DNA from: Marinobacter daepoensis DSM 16072
GTDB lineage: Bacteria; Pseudomonadota; Gammaproteobacteria; Pseudomonadales; Oleiphilaceae
DNA: 52,558 nt
Assembly: GCF_000421165.1 (NCBI RefSeq)
Contig: NZ_ATWI01000008.1
Span: 992,605 to 1,045,162, forward strand
Reading direction: 5' to 3'
Under the pieces are notes generated by a model. The model was given only the letters and a program-made list of their open reading frames with translations, did no database searches and had not been told where the DNA came from. Below, piece after piece: positions 26,036 through 34,878 of the stretch. Numbering within the stretch: position 1 is the stretch's first letter; each line of letters starts with the position of its first letter. The translations under genes and the position numbers were made by a program.

Positions 26036-26104
26036 TGGAACACACTATTTAAGCCGTTGGTGAGTTGCTCTGGTGCTATTACCTTTATATACGCAGGAGA
26101 AAAC

Positions 26105-27367
26105 ATGAAAAGGATTGCGGTTATTGGCCTTGGTTACGTGGGTTTGCCTTTGGCAGCTGCATTCGGAGAAAAGCGTGAGGTGGTTGGGTTTGATATCAAC
26201 CCCAAGCGAATATCAGAGCTCAAAGATGGTATTGATGTTACCCGAGAGGTGAGCCAAGAGGAGTTAGCGACTGCGTCCCAGCTTTCATTTACCGACACTC
26301 TGGACGGCATTGCCGACTGCCAGATCTACATCGTGACAGTGCCAACGCCGATTGATGAGTATAAATCGCCGGACCTCACCCCGCTTGTAAAGGCCAGTGA
26401 GAGCGTGGGTAAAATCCTCAAGAAGGGCGACATCGTTATTTACGAGTCCACGGTGTTCCCCGGTGCCACTGAGGAAGTGTGCGTTCCGGTTCTGGAAAAA
26501 ATGTCTGGCCTGAAGTTCAATCAGGACTTCTTTGCCGGTTACAGTCCGGAGCGCATTAACCCGGGCGATAAGGAGCACCGGGTTACTACCATTATGAAGG
26601 TAACCTCTGGCTCGACTCCGGAGATTGCCGATGAGGTGAATAACCTATACGCAGATATCATTACGGCAGGCACCCACAAAGCCAGCTCAATCAAGGTTGC
26701 GGAAGCGGCCAAGGTGATCGAAAACACCCAGCGGGATCTGAATATTGCGCTGATGAATGAGTTGTCGATGATCTTTGCGCGTATCGGAATTGATACCCAT
26801 GAAGTTCTCGCGGCGGCAGGAACGAAATGGAACTTCCTGCCGTTCAAACCCGGTTTGGTTGGGGGGCACTGTATCGGGGTGGACCCGTATTATCTGACCC
26901 ATAAGGCCCAGGCAATTGGCTATCACCCAGAGATTATTCTTGCAGGCCGCCGTGTGAACGACAATATGGGGCCATATGCCGCCGCCGCCTTGGTTAAGGC
27001 GATGATCAAAAAAGGGCATACCATTGCTAAATCACGTGTGTTGGTGATGGGGCTTACCTTCAAAGAAAACTGTCCGGATCTGCGTAATACCCGCGTTATT
27101 GATGTGGTTAATGAGCTTAAAGATTTTGGTTGTCAGGTGGATGTGACCGATTGTTGGGCTGATAATCAGGAAGCTGAACACGAGTACGGTATTACTTTGG
27201 TTGCCGAGCCCGGAAAGGGAGAGTATGACGCGGTATTTTTGGCGGTTCCGCACCGTGAATACGCAGGAATGTCTTCGGAGCAATTACGGGATTATACGAA
27301 TAGCAGCGGTATATTGTTTGATTTGAAGGGTGTTCTTCCATTAGGGCAGGCTGATCTTCGTTTATGA
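26105..27367 (+). CDS. UDP-HexNAc 6-dehydrogenase (WbpO/TviB family), copy 2
   Basis: A 420-residue enzyme co-linear with copy 1 at 9877 with no gap, carrying [14 protein letters not shown], catalytic Cys256 in [12 protein letters not shown] and the C-terminal [16 protein letters not shown] at 26105 is preceded by AGGAG at 26096-26100. Bases 26390-26757 match 10162-10529 with about 16 differences by eye, while the first 280 bases and the last third differ much more. That pattern points to gene conversion between copies. It may serve GlcNAcA versus GalNAcA synthesis, or be a backup. A clear terminator follows. Confidence 0.88.
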   Translation: MKRIAVIGLGYVGLPLAAAFGEKREVVGFDINPKRISELKDGIDVTREVSQEELATASQLSFTDTLDGIADCQIYIVTVPTPIDEYKSPDLTPLVKASESVGKILKKGDIVIYESTVFPGATEEVCVPVLEKMSGLKFNQDFFAGYSPERINPGDKEHRVTTIMKVTSGSTPEIADEVNNLYADIITAGTHKASSIKVAEAAKVIENTQRDLNIALMNELSMIFARIGIDTHEVLAAAGTKWNFLPFKPGLVGGHCIGVDPYYLTHKAQAIGYHPEIILAGRRVNDNMGPYAAAALVKAMIKKGHTIAKSRVLVMGLTFKENCPDLRNTRVIDVVNELKDFGCQVDVTDCWADNQEAEHEYGITLVAEPGKGEYDAVFLAVPHREYAGMSSEQLRDYTNSSGILFDLKGVLPLGQADLRL

Positions 27368-27388
27368 TATTGATGTGCTTTGAATGAT

Positions 27389-27416
27389 AAAGCCGGCCTT
27401 TGAGCCGGCTTTGTTG
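27389..27416 (+). terminator. Rho-independent terminator of the polysaccharide cluster
   Basis: A 9-bp perfect stem AAAGCCGGC / GCCGGCTTT with a 6-base loop, followed by TTGTTG, 21 bases after the second dehydrogenase gene. It closes the long plus-strand cluster. Confidence 0.85.
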
Positions 27417-27440
27417 TTAAGCATATTTAAATAAAATATT

Positions 27441-27469
27441 TTGCGTTATCAGGGTTGCTCTATTACTAT
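27441..27469 (+). promoter_or_regulatory. Possible sigma-70 promoter for mvaT
   Basis: TTGCGT (27441-27446), a 17-base spacer and TACTAT (27464-27469), preceded by an A/T-rich stretch (AAATAAAATATT) that could act as an UP element or an MvaT binding site. Only a moderate match to consensus. Confidence 0.35.
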
Positions 27470-27532
27470 TCATGTCGACACTCGGTCATATTCACTCAGT
27501 ATTAAAACCATCAGGTAAAAGGTTTTATTTCC

Positions 27533-27901
27533 ATGGCAAAGATTAACGATTACTACCAGAAGAAACAGCTTATGGAAAAGCTGGCCGCCGAGCTTGAGCA
27601 GCTCGAAAAGGACCAGGCACTGAAGAGCGAACTGGAGTTTGAGAATAAAGTTCGTGATTTGATGAAAGAGTATGACAAATCACCGAAGGATGTTCTGCAG
27701 ATTCTCTCCGCGATTGATCCCTCTATTGCGGGCGTGAAAGCCGATACGGGAGCGGCTACTCGTGCCAAGCGCCCGCTGAAAACGTATAAGAACCCGCATA
27801 CCGGTGACGTTGTTAAGACTCGCGGTGGGAACCACAAAACTCTGAATGAGTGGCGTGAGAAGTACGGTAAAGAAGCCGTACAGAGTTGGCAGCAGGATTG
27901 A
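27533..27901 (+). CDS. mvaT: MvaT/MvaU-family H-NS-like xenogeneic silencer
   Basis: A 122-residue protein. Residues ~8-60 form a charged coiled coil for oligomerisation (EKLAAELEQLEKDQALKSEL). The C-terminal DNA-binding domain (residues ~80-120) reads KTYKNPHTGDVV then KTRGGNHKTLNEWREKYG, matching MvaT of Pseudomonas including the RGGN loop (97-100) that enters the AT-rich minor groove. MvaT proteins coat and silence AT-rich, often foreign DNA. It is transcribed alone between two terminators. The AT-rich polymerase islet in the same window is a natural candidate target, which is inference. Confidence 0.92.
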   Translation: MAKINDYYQKKQLMEKLAAELEQLEKDQALKSELEFENKVRDLMKEYDKSPKDVLQILSAIDPSIAGVKADTGAATRAKRPLKTYKNPHTGDVVKTRGGNHKTLNEWREKYGKEAVQSWQQD

Positions 27902-27907
27902 TCTGAC

Positions 27908-27945
27908 GCCCCCCGCCTGAAAACTGGTGAGGGGGCTTTATTTTA
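27908..27945. terminator. Terminator between mvaT and the convergent cyclase gene
   Basis: GCCCCC (27908-27913) pairs with GGGGGC (27931-27936), followed on the plus strand by TTTATTTT. It lies between two converging genes and overlaps the last codon of the minus-strand gene. Confidence 0.75.
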
Positions 27946-28893
27946 CCCAACGATAACCCGGTTTCTCCCACCCTGTTTGGCTTTGTACAGAGCCTCATCT
28001 GCTTTTTGCATCCACTGCATGTAGTTTTCCGGTGAGTCGGTTAGCTGAGCAATGCCCATGCTGATTGTGTACTGAATGTCGCCTGCGGTCGTGTTAACCA
28101 CGCTATTTTCGATGGCGTCTCTAATCCGCTCGCAGATCACTCTGGCGCTTTCGGTGTCGGTTTCGGGAAGAATGATGCCAAACTCTTCTCCGCCATAGCG
28201 GCCAGCGCTGTCGGATTGCCGAACGTTGTTACGGGTAATCTGGGCGGCATGCCTGATCACTTCATCGCCGGCCAGATGGCCGTAGTTATCGTTGACGGAT
28301 TTGAAATGGTCGATGTCGAACATGACCAGGCTGGTGGCCTGTCCATAGCGCCGGAATCTTTCAAACTCCGCGTCCACCAGGTTTTCCCAGGTTCCCCGGT
28401 TTAGAAGCCCGGTCAGCCGATCTGTCATGCTCAGGCGGGCTAATTGCTCGTTAGCTCTTTCCAGCGCGCGTTTGCTGCTGGCGAATTCGGTCACGTCGTA
28501 GATCAGCAGACAGATTTTCTCGACTTCGCCACTTGGATTGGTGATCGGGCTGATGGTCAGGTTCTGGAACATGTACGCTTCCGTGCCGGTAATCGGCCGG
28601 GTGTTCCGGAATTTGAACAGATAGGGGCGCTGCTCCCAGGAGGTGAAAGCCCTGATGTTCAGCATGGCTACGGCATCGACTTTTCGGGTGAGCCATGCTT
28701 TTGGGATGTCTGGGAAGACATCAAAGAGTAGCTGGCCTTGTATCTGACTGGCGGTGATGCCGCTATGGTGTTCCATGAACCCGTTCCAGGCTTGAATATG
28801 GAAGTCGAGATCCAGCACGACCAACCCAACCTCCACGGATTCGAGCATGTCCATCAGCCAGTGAAATTCGTTGGCATTTTGCTTAAAGCCCAT
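27943..28893 (-). CDS. PAS-GGDEF diguanylate cyclase
   Basis: A 316-residue cytoplasmic protein. A PAS sensor domain spans residues ~15-135 (VGLVVLDLDFHIQAWNGFME, then CLLIYDVTEFASSKRALE), a short coiled linker follows, and a complete GGDEF domain ends the protein. The active site is GGEEF at 234-238, and RQSD at 225-228, five residues before it, is the canonical product-inhibition site. It makes cyclic di-GMP from two GTP. ATG at 28893 is favoured; a TTG two codons earlier overlaps the upstream stop. It is in an operon behind the receiver-CheC gene, which suggests a two-part signalling unit. Confidence 0.9.
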   Translation of the reverse strand: MGFKQNANEFHWLMDMLESVEVGLVVLDLDFHIQAWNGFMEHHSGITASQIQGQLLFDVFPDIPKAWLTRKVDAVAMLNIRAFTSWEQRPYLFKFRNTRPITGTEAYMFQNLTISPITNPSGEVEKICLLIYDVTEFASSKRALERANEQLARLSMTDRLTGLLNRGTWENLVDAEFERFRRYGQATSLVMFDIDHFKSVNDNYGHLAGDEVIRHAAQITRNNVRQSDSAGRYGGEEFGIILPETDTESARVICERIRDAIENSVVNTTAGDIQYTISMGIAQLTDSPENYMQWMQKADEALYKAKQGGRNRVIVG

Positions 28894-28895
28894 AG

Positions 28896-29924
28896 TCAAT
28901 CCACCAGATAGGCAAGGCGCTTTTCAAGAAAAGGAATGGAATCTTCAGTCAATAAAATCAGCATATTGCAATGTATATCCCGGTTCTCAAGGACATAGCT
29001 GATTTCAATGCATAGAAGTTGCTCTTCCCGTTGGCTGTGGTGATCCAGCAGCTCGTTGAGGGGGCGGTGCTGGCCAAGAACGGTGGGGTGGCTAAGCCCG
29101 AGTTTAAGGTCCAGCTGATCTCCGATACCGTTGATGAAGGCCCCGAACAGAATGCTGGACATATCCATGAGTACTTCGACATTCACGGACTCACCTTCCA
29201 GCACGTCGTAATGGAGCAGTTCTGCCATTTCCCGAAAACTGGCGTCTTCAAACAGCAGCAGGGCTTCGCCGGCGATTCCGGCCCCGGTGAACCCCTGGCA
29301 CACAGCGGAGTAATCGTCTTCTCTCTGAGCGGCTGAGATGGCCATATGCAGTTCGGAGTTGGCGATAAAAGCCACTTTGGGGACGGGTTGTTTTACGAAT
29401 ACTCTGAGTAGCCTGGCAAGAAGATCGGATGAGCGCCCCATGGCGACGTTAGCAGTCTCTTGCAGGTAGTCGTTCAGGCTGACTGAGATCGACGGAGAGA
29501 TATGACCGTTGTTGTGCAGGTTGGCATCGTTGAAGGCGGTGTTTTCAAGCTCCGAGGGACGATAAAAACCGTACTCTTCCAGCAGTCTGGCGACTTGCCT
29601 GGTATCCGTTGGCTTTTTGATGAAATCAATAGCACCGAGTTTGCGAACCCGCTCACGCGCTTCGGGCTGAATATCGCCGGACACCACGATGGTCAGCACG
29701 GGGAGGTCATGTTTGCGAATGCTTTCCAGCACCTGATAGCCGTCGGGCTCCGGCATGTTCAGGTCGAGGAAGAGAAGGTCAGCTTTCTTTTCTTGCAGAA
29801 TATCCAAAGCTTCCTGGCCACCATTTGCAAACAGAATGTCGTCGGCCAGGCCTTGAGGCAGAGCTTTTGCCATTTGTTTGCGCGCCAGAGCGGAATCGTC
29901 GCAAATCAGAATTCTGGAGGTCAT
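28896..29924 (-). CDS. Response regulator with CheC-like phosphatase domain
   Basis: A 342-residue protein. Residues 1-120 are a receiver domain: Asp9-Asp10, phospho-acceptor Asp54 in LLFLDLNMPEPDG and the Lys in DFIKKPTD. Residues ~150-335 look like CheC/CheX (LNDYLQETANVAMGRSSDLL and NVEVLMDMSSILFGAFING, two helices carrying the E-x2-N type dephosphorylation motif). Such proteins bind or dephosphorylate CheY-like regulators. ATG at 29924 starts the receiver fold properly; a TTG seven codons earlier is less likely. Coupled to the cyclase gene. Confidence 0.82.
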   Translation of the reverse strand: MTSRILICDDSALARKQMAKALPQGLADDILFANGGQEALDILQEKKADLLFLDLNMPEPDGYQVLESIRKHDLPVLTIVVSGDIQPEARERVRKLGAIDFIKKPTDTRQVARLLEEYGFYRPSELENTAFNDANLHNNGHISPSISVSLNDYLQETANVAMGRSSDLLARLLRVFVKQPVPKVAFIANSELHMAISAAQREDDYSAVCQGFTGAGIAGEALLLFEDASFREMAELLHYDVLEGESVNVEVLMDMSSILFGAFINGIGDQLDLKLGLSHPTVLGQHRPLNELLDHHSQREEQLLCIEISYVLENRDIHCNMLILLTEDSIPFLEKRLAYLVD

Positions 29925-30277
29925 GGGGTAAAGTCGGATGCCCAAATAAGGTGTCTAAGTATACCAGTGTTACAAATTGTGTACATGGAGGCGACATTAA
30001 TTTGAGGCCAGATAAGTGCCATGGCCTGAATCTCGCGAGTCTATTCTTGTGATGCCCTTCAAGCTTGAACGGGAACGTCTGGGTAATTAATGAGTGAATG
30101 TGATGTATCTCACCGTTAGTACGTGCCTGAGTCGGATATAGTCTTGCTACGGTCAAAAAGAAACATTTTGTTACATAGAATAACAGGCCGCTTGCCCGTA
30201 TCGAAATAATGAATGAGCAGACGGGCAGGAGTCGGGTGTCGAAACTGACTCACAAAAACAATCAGAGACACACGTTT
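29925..30277. other. 353-base divergent intergenic region
   Basis: Separates the minus-strand receiver gene from the plus-strand FilA-like gene and must carry promoters for both. A short inverted repeat, TGCCCGT (30193-30199) and ACGGGCA (30221-30227), lies 50 bases before the plus-strand start. I see no further gene or clear consensus promoter. Confidence 0.4.
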
Positions 30278-31156
30278 ATGACAAAGCAAGCGTACGGATA
30301 CGCTGTCCTTACCGTGCTCTGCCTGGGTATGTCGCCCGTTTCTCAGGCTGAGCTTGAGCCCATTTCGGAGAGAGCCATGGGTGAGGTAACAGGGCAGGCT
30401 TTTATGCAGATTGAGAATATTCCCGGCCAGAATCACGATTTCACGCGGATGACGCTGACCATGGATGTGGAAACCCGGGTGAACATTGACGATTTGCAGG
30501 CGGGCCAGATCAATGGTGGCACGGATTTCGCTGCCACTCATCTGGCGCTCGGCCACATCGCCCGTTCGGATGGTGAAACCTTCAATGGTCGAACCTACAA
30601 TGCCGGCGATGACATTCCTTTTGAGGGGCGCATGCCCTATATCGAGTTGGCAGAGGATGCTGCCGGGCTGGCTGGGTTCAGGATGGGGTTCGGTCAGGCT
30701 CGAGGGTCTGTGTCGTCTCATACCACCAGTTTCAGTGGTGATATAGGGTTGAAAGTCCAGGATTCGACCGGGACGGTTTACGATACCTACCTGTTTGATG
30801 GAGATGGCGGCGCGGCAACGAATTACCGGGCCTCCCACATCGGTATTGATTCGAACTCCTGTGTGGCCGGTGCCAATTGCGCGCCATTGACACATCTGCA
30901 ATCCTTGACGGTGGGAGAAGATAACGGCAGTGCTGACGGTACCATCGGGTTTACGGATGCGTTTTTCATAGGCTTTCAGCGTGATGACGGGGTCGCCTGG
31001 CAAACGCTGGATGGCGCGAATACCATCAGCGTTGGGAAGGGCGTCTATATCAACTTGCCCACTGATATGACGGTCGATCTAAGTCAGATGGTTGGTCCCA
31101 ATGGTATCGACAGGTTGCGTACTCATCAGGTTGATATGGGGACTAAGCTGTTTTGA
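30278..31156 (+). CDS. Secreted FilA/DUF6160-like protein
   Basis: A 292-residue protein beginning with a clear signal peptide (MTKQAYGYAVLTVLCLGMSP, cleavage likely after VSQA). The mature start, ELEPISERAMGEVTGQAFMQ, matches the short N-terminal motif (L-x2-I-x-E/D-x2-M-x2-V-T-G-Q-A) of DUF6160/FilA-like surface proteins that are linked to pilus-like systems in Acinetobacter. The rest is rich in Gly, Asp and Thr and looks like beta-structure. ATG at 30278 gives the signal peptide directly; an in-frame ATG at 30209 would add 23 polar residues. No pilus genes are nearby. Confidence 0.65.
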   Translation: MTKQAYGYAVLTVLCLGMSPVSQAELEPISERAMGEVTGQAFMQIENIPGQNHDFTRMTLTMDVETRVNIDDLQAGQINGGTDFAATHLALGHIARSDGETFNGRTYNAGDDIPFEGRMPYIELAEDAAGLAGFRMGFGQARGSVSSHTTSFSGDIGLKVQDSTGTVYDTYLFDGDGGAATNYRASHIGIDSNSCVAGANCAPLTHLQSLTVGEDNGSADGTIGFTDAFFIGFQRDDGVAWQTLDGANTISVGKGVYINLPTDMTVDLSQMVGPNGIDRLRTHQVDMGTKLF

Positions 31157-31201
31157 TTTTGATAGACTTCTGCCCTTGAACCAATAAGCAGGAGTCTTGC
31201 C

Positions 31202-32650
31202 TTGATCCGCTCTTTTTACTGGCACGATTACGAGACCTTCGGGGTAGACCCGGTCCATGACCGGCCTTCTCAGTTCGCTGGTGTCCGCACTGATGCGGAT
31301 TTTAACGTGATCGAAGACCCATTAGTGATCTACTGCAAGCCGGCAGACGATTACCTCCCTTCTCCTGAGGCCTGCCTGATTACAGGTATTACGCCCCAGA
31401 AAGCGCTTGAAGACGGGTTTCCGGAAGCGGAGTTCATTGCGCAGATTAACGAGGCATTCAGCCAGCCGGGCACCTGTGTTGTTGGCTACAACAGCCTCCG
31501 TTTTGATGATGAAGTAACCCGCCACACGCTCTACCGGAATCTGCGCGATCCCTACGCGAGAGAATGGCAGAACGGAAATTCCCGGTGGGACATCATTGAT
31601 ATGGTTCGGCTTACCTATGCCTTGCGCCCGGATGGCATCAACTGGCCTAAGAAAGACGATGGCAGCCCGAGTTTCAGGCTGGAAGAGCTGACGGTGGCCA
31701 ACGGCATTGCTCACGAGAGCGCTCACGATGCGATGTCGGATGTGCTGGCGACGATTGCCGTGGCGAAGATGATCAAGGAAAAACAGCCGAAGTTGTTCGA
31801 GTTCGTACTGAACAATAAGGATAAGCACTCTGCACGGCAAATGCTGGACACCGGCACCATGAAGCCAGTGTTTCACATTTCAGCTAAATACCCGGCAGCA
31901 CGTGGGTGTTGTGCATTGGTTGCTCCCTTGGCGGAGAGTCTGAGCAACAAGAATCAGGTGATCGTATACGACCTTCGTGAAGACCCGACAGAGTTGATTA
32001 ACGCCTCTGTCGAAGAAATCCGGGAGCGGGTATTCACCAGCCAGGCTGAGTTGGGTGAAGGCATAAGCAGGTTCCCGCTGAAGGGGGTGCAGTTGAATAA
32101 ATGCCCGGTGTTGGCACCTGCAGCCATGCTGTCTACGCTGTCGCCGGAACGGCTGTCGGAACTGGAACTTAATGGGGAGGTGCTGCGGGCAAACCTGGCT
32201 AAATTGCGAAGGGCGCCTGAGTTGTCGGCCAGGATTGCACAGGCCTTCGAGCAGGATTTTCAGGGTAGTGATCTGACGGACCCGGATGAGCAGCTGTACG
32301 CCGGAGGTTTTATCAGTAAAACCGACCGGGAGAAGCTTAACTGGTTACTTACGCAACCCGTAGCTGCGCTTGGGGAGGAGGAGTTGCGGTTTGACGATGA
32401 GCGACTGCCAGAGATGCTGTTTCGCTATCGGGCAAGAAACTATCCGGACACCCTGCTCGGTGAAGAAATGGAGCGTTGGGAGCAGTTCAGAGCGGAGCGG
32501 TTAATGCAGCCGAAGCAAGGCTGGCGCTCGCTTGAGTTATACGGCCGTGAGTTGCAGCGATTGGCATCGGCCCCTGAGCTGACGCCGAAGAAGCAGCAGA
32601 TTCTTGAGGATTTGCACCTCTATGGAGAGTCTTTGGTTCCCTATCTGTAA
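31202..32650 (+). CDS. sbcB: Exodeoxyribonuclease I
   Basis: A 482-residue DnaQ-fold 3'-5' single-strand exonuclease. Acidic catalytic residues are seen in FYWHDYETFGVDP (DxE), GYNSLRFDDEVTRH and SAHDAMSDVLATI (HDAxxD), followed by the ExoI SH3-like and C-terminal domains (FPLKGVQLNKCPVL, DEQLYAGGF). It degrades ssDNA in recombination and mismatch repair. Full family length. TTG start at 31202 behind AGGAG at 31191-31195; no ATG upstream fits. A strong terminator follows. Confidence 0.95.
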   Translation: MIRSFYWHDYETFGVDPVHDRPSQFAGVRTDADFNVIEDPLVIYCKPADDYLPSPEACLITGITPQKALEDGFPEAEFIAQINEAFSQPGTCVVGYNSLRFDDEVTRHTLYRNLRDPYAREWQNGNSRWDIIDMVRLTYALRPDGINWPKKDDGSPSFRLEELTVANGIAHESAHDAMSDVLATIAVAKMIKEKQPKLFEFVLNNKDKHSARQMLDTGTMKPVFHISAKYPAARGCCALVAPLAESLSNKNQVIVYDLREDPTELINASVEEIRERVFTSQAELGEGISRFPLKGVQLNKCPVLAPAAMLSTLSPERLSELELNGEVLRANLAKLRRAPELSARIAQAFEQDFQGSDLTDPDEQLYAGGFISKTDREKLNWLLTQPVAALGEEELRFDDERLPEMLFRYRARNYPDTLLGEEMERWEQFRAERLMQPKQGWRSLELYGRELQRLASAPELTPKKQQILEDLHLYGESLVPYL

Positions 32651-32661
32651 TGGAAAATAGA

Positions 32662-32700
32662 CCCCGGAGTGCTGTTTATCGGAACGCTCCGGGGCCTTTT
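32662..32700 (+). terminator. Terminator of sbcB
   Basis: CCCCGGAGTG / CGCTCCGGGG (with one T-G pair) forms a 10-bp GC-rich stem around a 13-base loop, followed by CCTTTT, 12 bases after the sbcB stop. The converging TPR-methyltransferase gene ends just beyond it. Confidence 0.8.
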
Positions 32701-32705
32701 GTCGG

Positions 32706-34709
32706 TTATCGCCGACGCTGGAAGTACACGCTCAGGTTTTGTCCCATCAGGCTCTGCACTTCACTGCCAAGCACCTCGGCCTGAATCTGGCGCTGTACCG
32801 GGCCTGTTGCGAGGCTGTGCCCATCCTCATCCCGTGCTTTCACCAGTTTCCATTCCACTTCGTTGCTGAGCAGGGCAAGTGTCTCCTCAAGCTGGCGGCT
32901 ATCCTGCGCGCGGAACCAGCGGTCCCGACAGCCTCCCAGGCTGTAAAAGTTCTCATCCTGAAGCAGATCGGTCCACAGCGCATCCTGTCGGTTGGCCAGA
33001 ACCATGCGACGCAGTTGTCGCAGAGACGTTCGGCCTGGCTGCAGATTATGCTCGTGTATCAGCCGGCGGATCTGTTTGTCGCCCGGTGTCTGTTCATCTA
33101 TAGCGGTATGCAGGTGCACAATAGCTCCCGAATGGCTTGCGCTGTTGATCAGCGCTGCCAGTGAGAGCTGTGTCAGGGCTGCGGAGGGTAGACGGCCTAT
33201 GTCGATCCAGTGCACCTGATGACCGTCAGCAACAAATCGTTGGGCGATAGACCAGGGCCAGAACACGATGTTGCCGATATTCAGTTTCTGGGCCATCCGG
33301 GTACCTTTGGCAATATTGGCCAGAGATTCATCGACAGCAATCACCTCTACGTCGTCCAGGTATTGCGCCAGCTCCAGGGCTCTCTGCCCGGATTGAGCGC
33401 CACACACCATAACCCGAAGGGTGGTGGGCAAATGTTCGGTGTTGAGGTCAAGCTCCTGAGCCATGACGGTTCTCAGGCTGGTTTCTGTCCGATGGGCCAG
33501 TTTGCTCCAGGATGGCCAGGCTTGCGGAACGTCAGCTTTTTCCAGACAAAGTTCTTCGGCTTTTTCATCAAAGTTCTGTTTGATGGCTTCTTCTTCGGCA
33601 CGACTGTAGTAGCTGGTCGACAGGACGGGTTGCAGGCCCAGTGGCCAGTCCATGAGGTTCCAGGCGCCAAGCTGAACGGCGAAGCGTTGGTGAAACAGGG
33701 CTCCGTACATGGCACTGACCATCAGGGAGCCGGTGAGGGCATCTTGAGGGTCGCCCATGGCGAGCTGTGCCGAGAGGCTTTCATTGATGGTGCTGGCCAG
33801 CCGCTCCTCGTCGTCCTCGGCTGCAATGGCAAAACCGGAGCGCTCCGCATACAGTGCGATTGCAAGGCAGAGTGGTTGTAATTCGTCCCTCAGCGTTGCG
33901 GTATGCGCAACTTCCGCCATAACTGCGCGGCGTAGCAGGGATACCAGTTCTTCAACCGCCGCGTTTGGCATCAGGGTTTTCTGAAGTGCGAGAATCAGCA
34001 GTTCATCCTCGGCGGCTGCGTCCAGCATTACCTGAAAGCTTGGGTTGTCCAGGTCGTACTGCTGTTGAATGATGGCGCCGACAAACCGGCCGATTTCCTG
34101 GTGAGGAAGGCCTTCGTGTCGTAGCAGGGCGATAGCATCCTGAGCCAGATCGGAGTCTGCCCTGTGTACTTGAAGGTGCCGGGCACAGGTGAGCATGCCA
34201 GAATAGATGGAGCCCCATTCCGAGCCGGTTTGCAGTAGCTTGCGGTAATGGAGGTAGGCAACATCAAACTGGCCTTGCAAACGCTTGGCGTGGGCGACGC
34301 CACAGAAAGCGGCGGAAGATTGCCGATCGTATTCCAGAGCCTGAACAAAATACGCTTCAGCTTGGGCCGGTCGTTCGCTTTTCAGAGCCCAGTACCCGAG
34401 ATTGCAGTACTGCTGAGCCTGTCCGGGATGTTGATTCAGGCTGGCATTGAAAAGTGCGTACGCTTTTTCGAGGTGGCCGTCATCCAGCTCCACTCGCCCC
34501 AGTAACCCCAGCGCGGCAGCGTTGTCTGCATCAAGGGATAACGCCTGGCCAAGATGCTCCCGACACGCTTGACGCTCTTTCAGCCGTTGAACGTAGGAGC
34601 TCTCCTGATTGTTGGACTCCCCATAGGCCAGGTTGGCCTGCAACACCAAACGTGCAACCTGCGCCTTAACGGAGTGGGGAAGATGAGCGTTGTGATGTTG
34701 TACTTGCAT
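32706..34709 (-). CDS. TPR protein with SAM-methyltransferase-like domain, flagellar-associated
   Basis: A 667-residue protein. Residues ~30-200 contain tetratricopeptide repeats (for example AAALGLLGRVELDDGHLEKA, QQYCNLGYWALKSERPAQAE). Residues ~430-530 look like a class I methyltransferase: RVMVCGAQSGQRALELAQYL (motif I) then VEVIAVDESLANIA (motif II). ATG at 34709 has GAGG upstream; a longer reading frame up to 35141 runs into the flagellin gene and is rejected. It has its own sigma-54-like promoter and follows flagellin, so a role in filament protein modification or handling is likely. The methyl acceptor is unknown. Confidence 0.72.
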   Translation of the reverse strand: MQVQHHNAHLPHSVKAQVARLVLQANLAYGESNNQESSYVQRLKERQACREHLGQALSLDADNAAALGLLGRVELDDGHLEKAYALFNASLNQHPGQAQQYCNLGYWALKSERPAQAEAYFVQALEYDRQSSAAFCGVAHAKRLQGQFDVAYLHYRKLLQTGSEWGSIYSGMLTCARHLQVHRADSDLAQDAIALLRHEGLPHQEIGRFVGAIIQQQYDLDNPSFQVMLDAAAEDELLILALQKTLMPNAAVEELVSLLRRAVMAEVAHTATLRDELQPLCLAIALYAERSGFAIAAEDDEERLASTINESLSAQLAMGDPQDALTGSLMVSAMYGALFHQRFAVQLGAWNLMDWPLGLQPVLSTSYYSRAEEEAIKQNFDEKAEELCLEKADVPQAWPSWSKLAHRTETSLRTVMAQELDLNTEHLPTTLRVMVCGAQSGQRALELAQYLDDVEVIAVDESLANIAKGTRMAQKLNIGNIVFWPWSIAQRFVADGHQVHWIDIGRLPSAALTQLSLAALINSASHSGAIVHLHTAIDEQTPGDKQIRRLIHEHNLQPGRTSLRQLRRMVLANRQDALWTDLLQDENFYSLGGCRDRWFRAQDSRQLEETLALLSNEVEWKLVKARDEDGHSLATGPVQRQIQAEVLGSEVQSLMGQNLSVYFQRRR

Positions 34710-34790
34710 GGAACACCTCGTTACCAGCCAATATCCGATGCGGCAAAGGTCTGCAGTTTCGTGACGGTTTGCCAGGGTTTGAACAAGTGT

Positions 34791-34806
34791 TGCGAAAGGT
34801 GTGCCA
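34791..34806 (-). promoter_or_regulatory. Sigma-54-type promoter of the TPR-methyltransferase gene
   Basis: Minus strand reads TGGCACACCTTTCGCA: TGGCAC at -24 and TCGCA at -12, with the GG-GC spacing of the sigma-54 consensus. It lies 82 bases before the start codon and nearly equals the flagellin promoter at 36439. Confidence 0.7.
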
Positions 34807-34822
34807 GTTTTGGATGGGATGG

Positions 34823-34856
34823 AATAAAAAAAACGGCCGGGTTGTTGGCCCGGCCG
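34823..34856 (-). terminator. Terminator of the minus-strand flagellin gene
   Basis: Perfect 8-bp stem CGGCCGGG / CCCGGCCG around TTGTTGG, followed on the minus strand by GTTTTTTTTATTCC. It isolates flagellin from the TPR-methyltransferase gene, which therefore needs its own promoter. Confidence 0.9.
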
Positions 34857-34878
34857 CGTTAATGGTTGTTTGTTCAGA

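Noticed and set aside
33210..33881. 223-codon plus-strand frame opposite the TPR-methyltransferase
   Set aside because: Antisense shadow without domain features.
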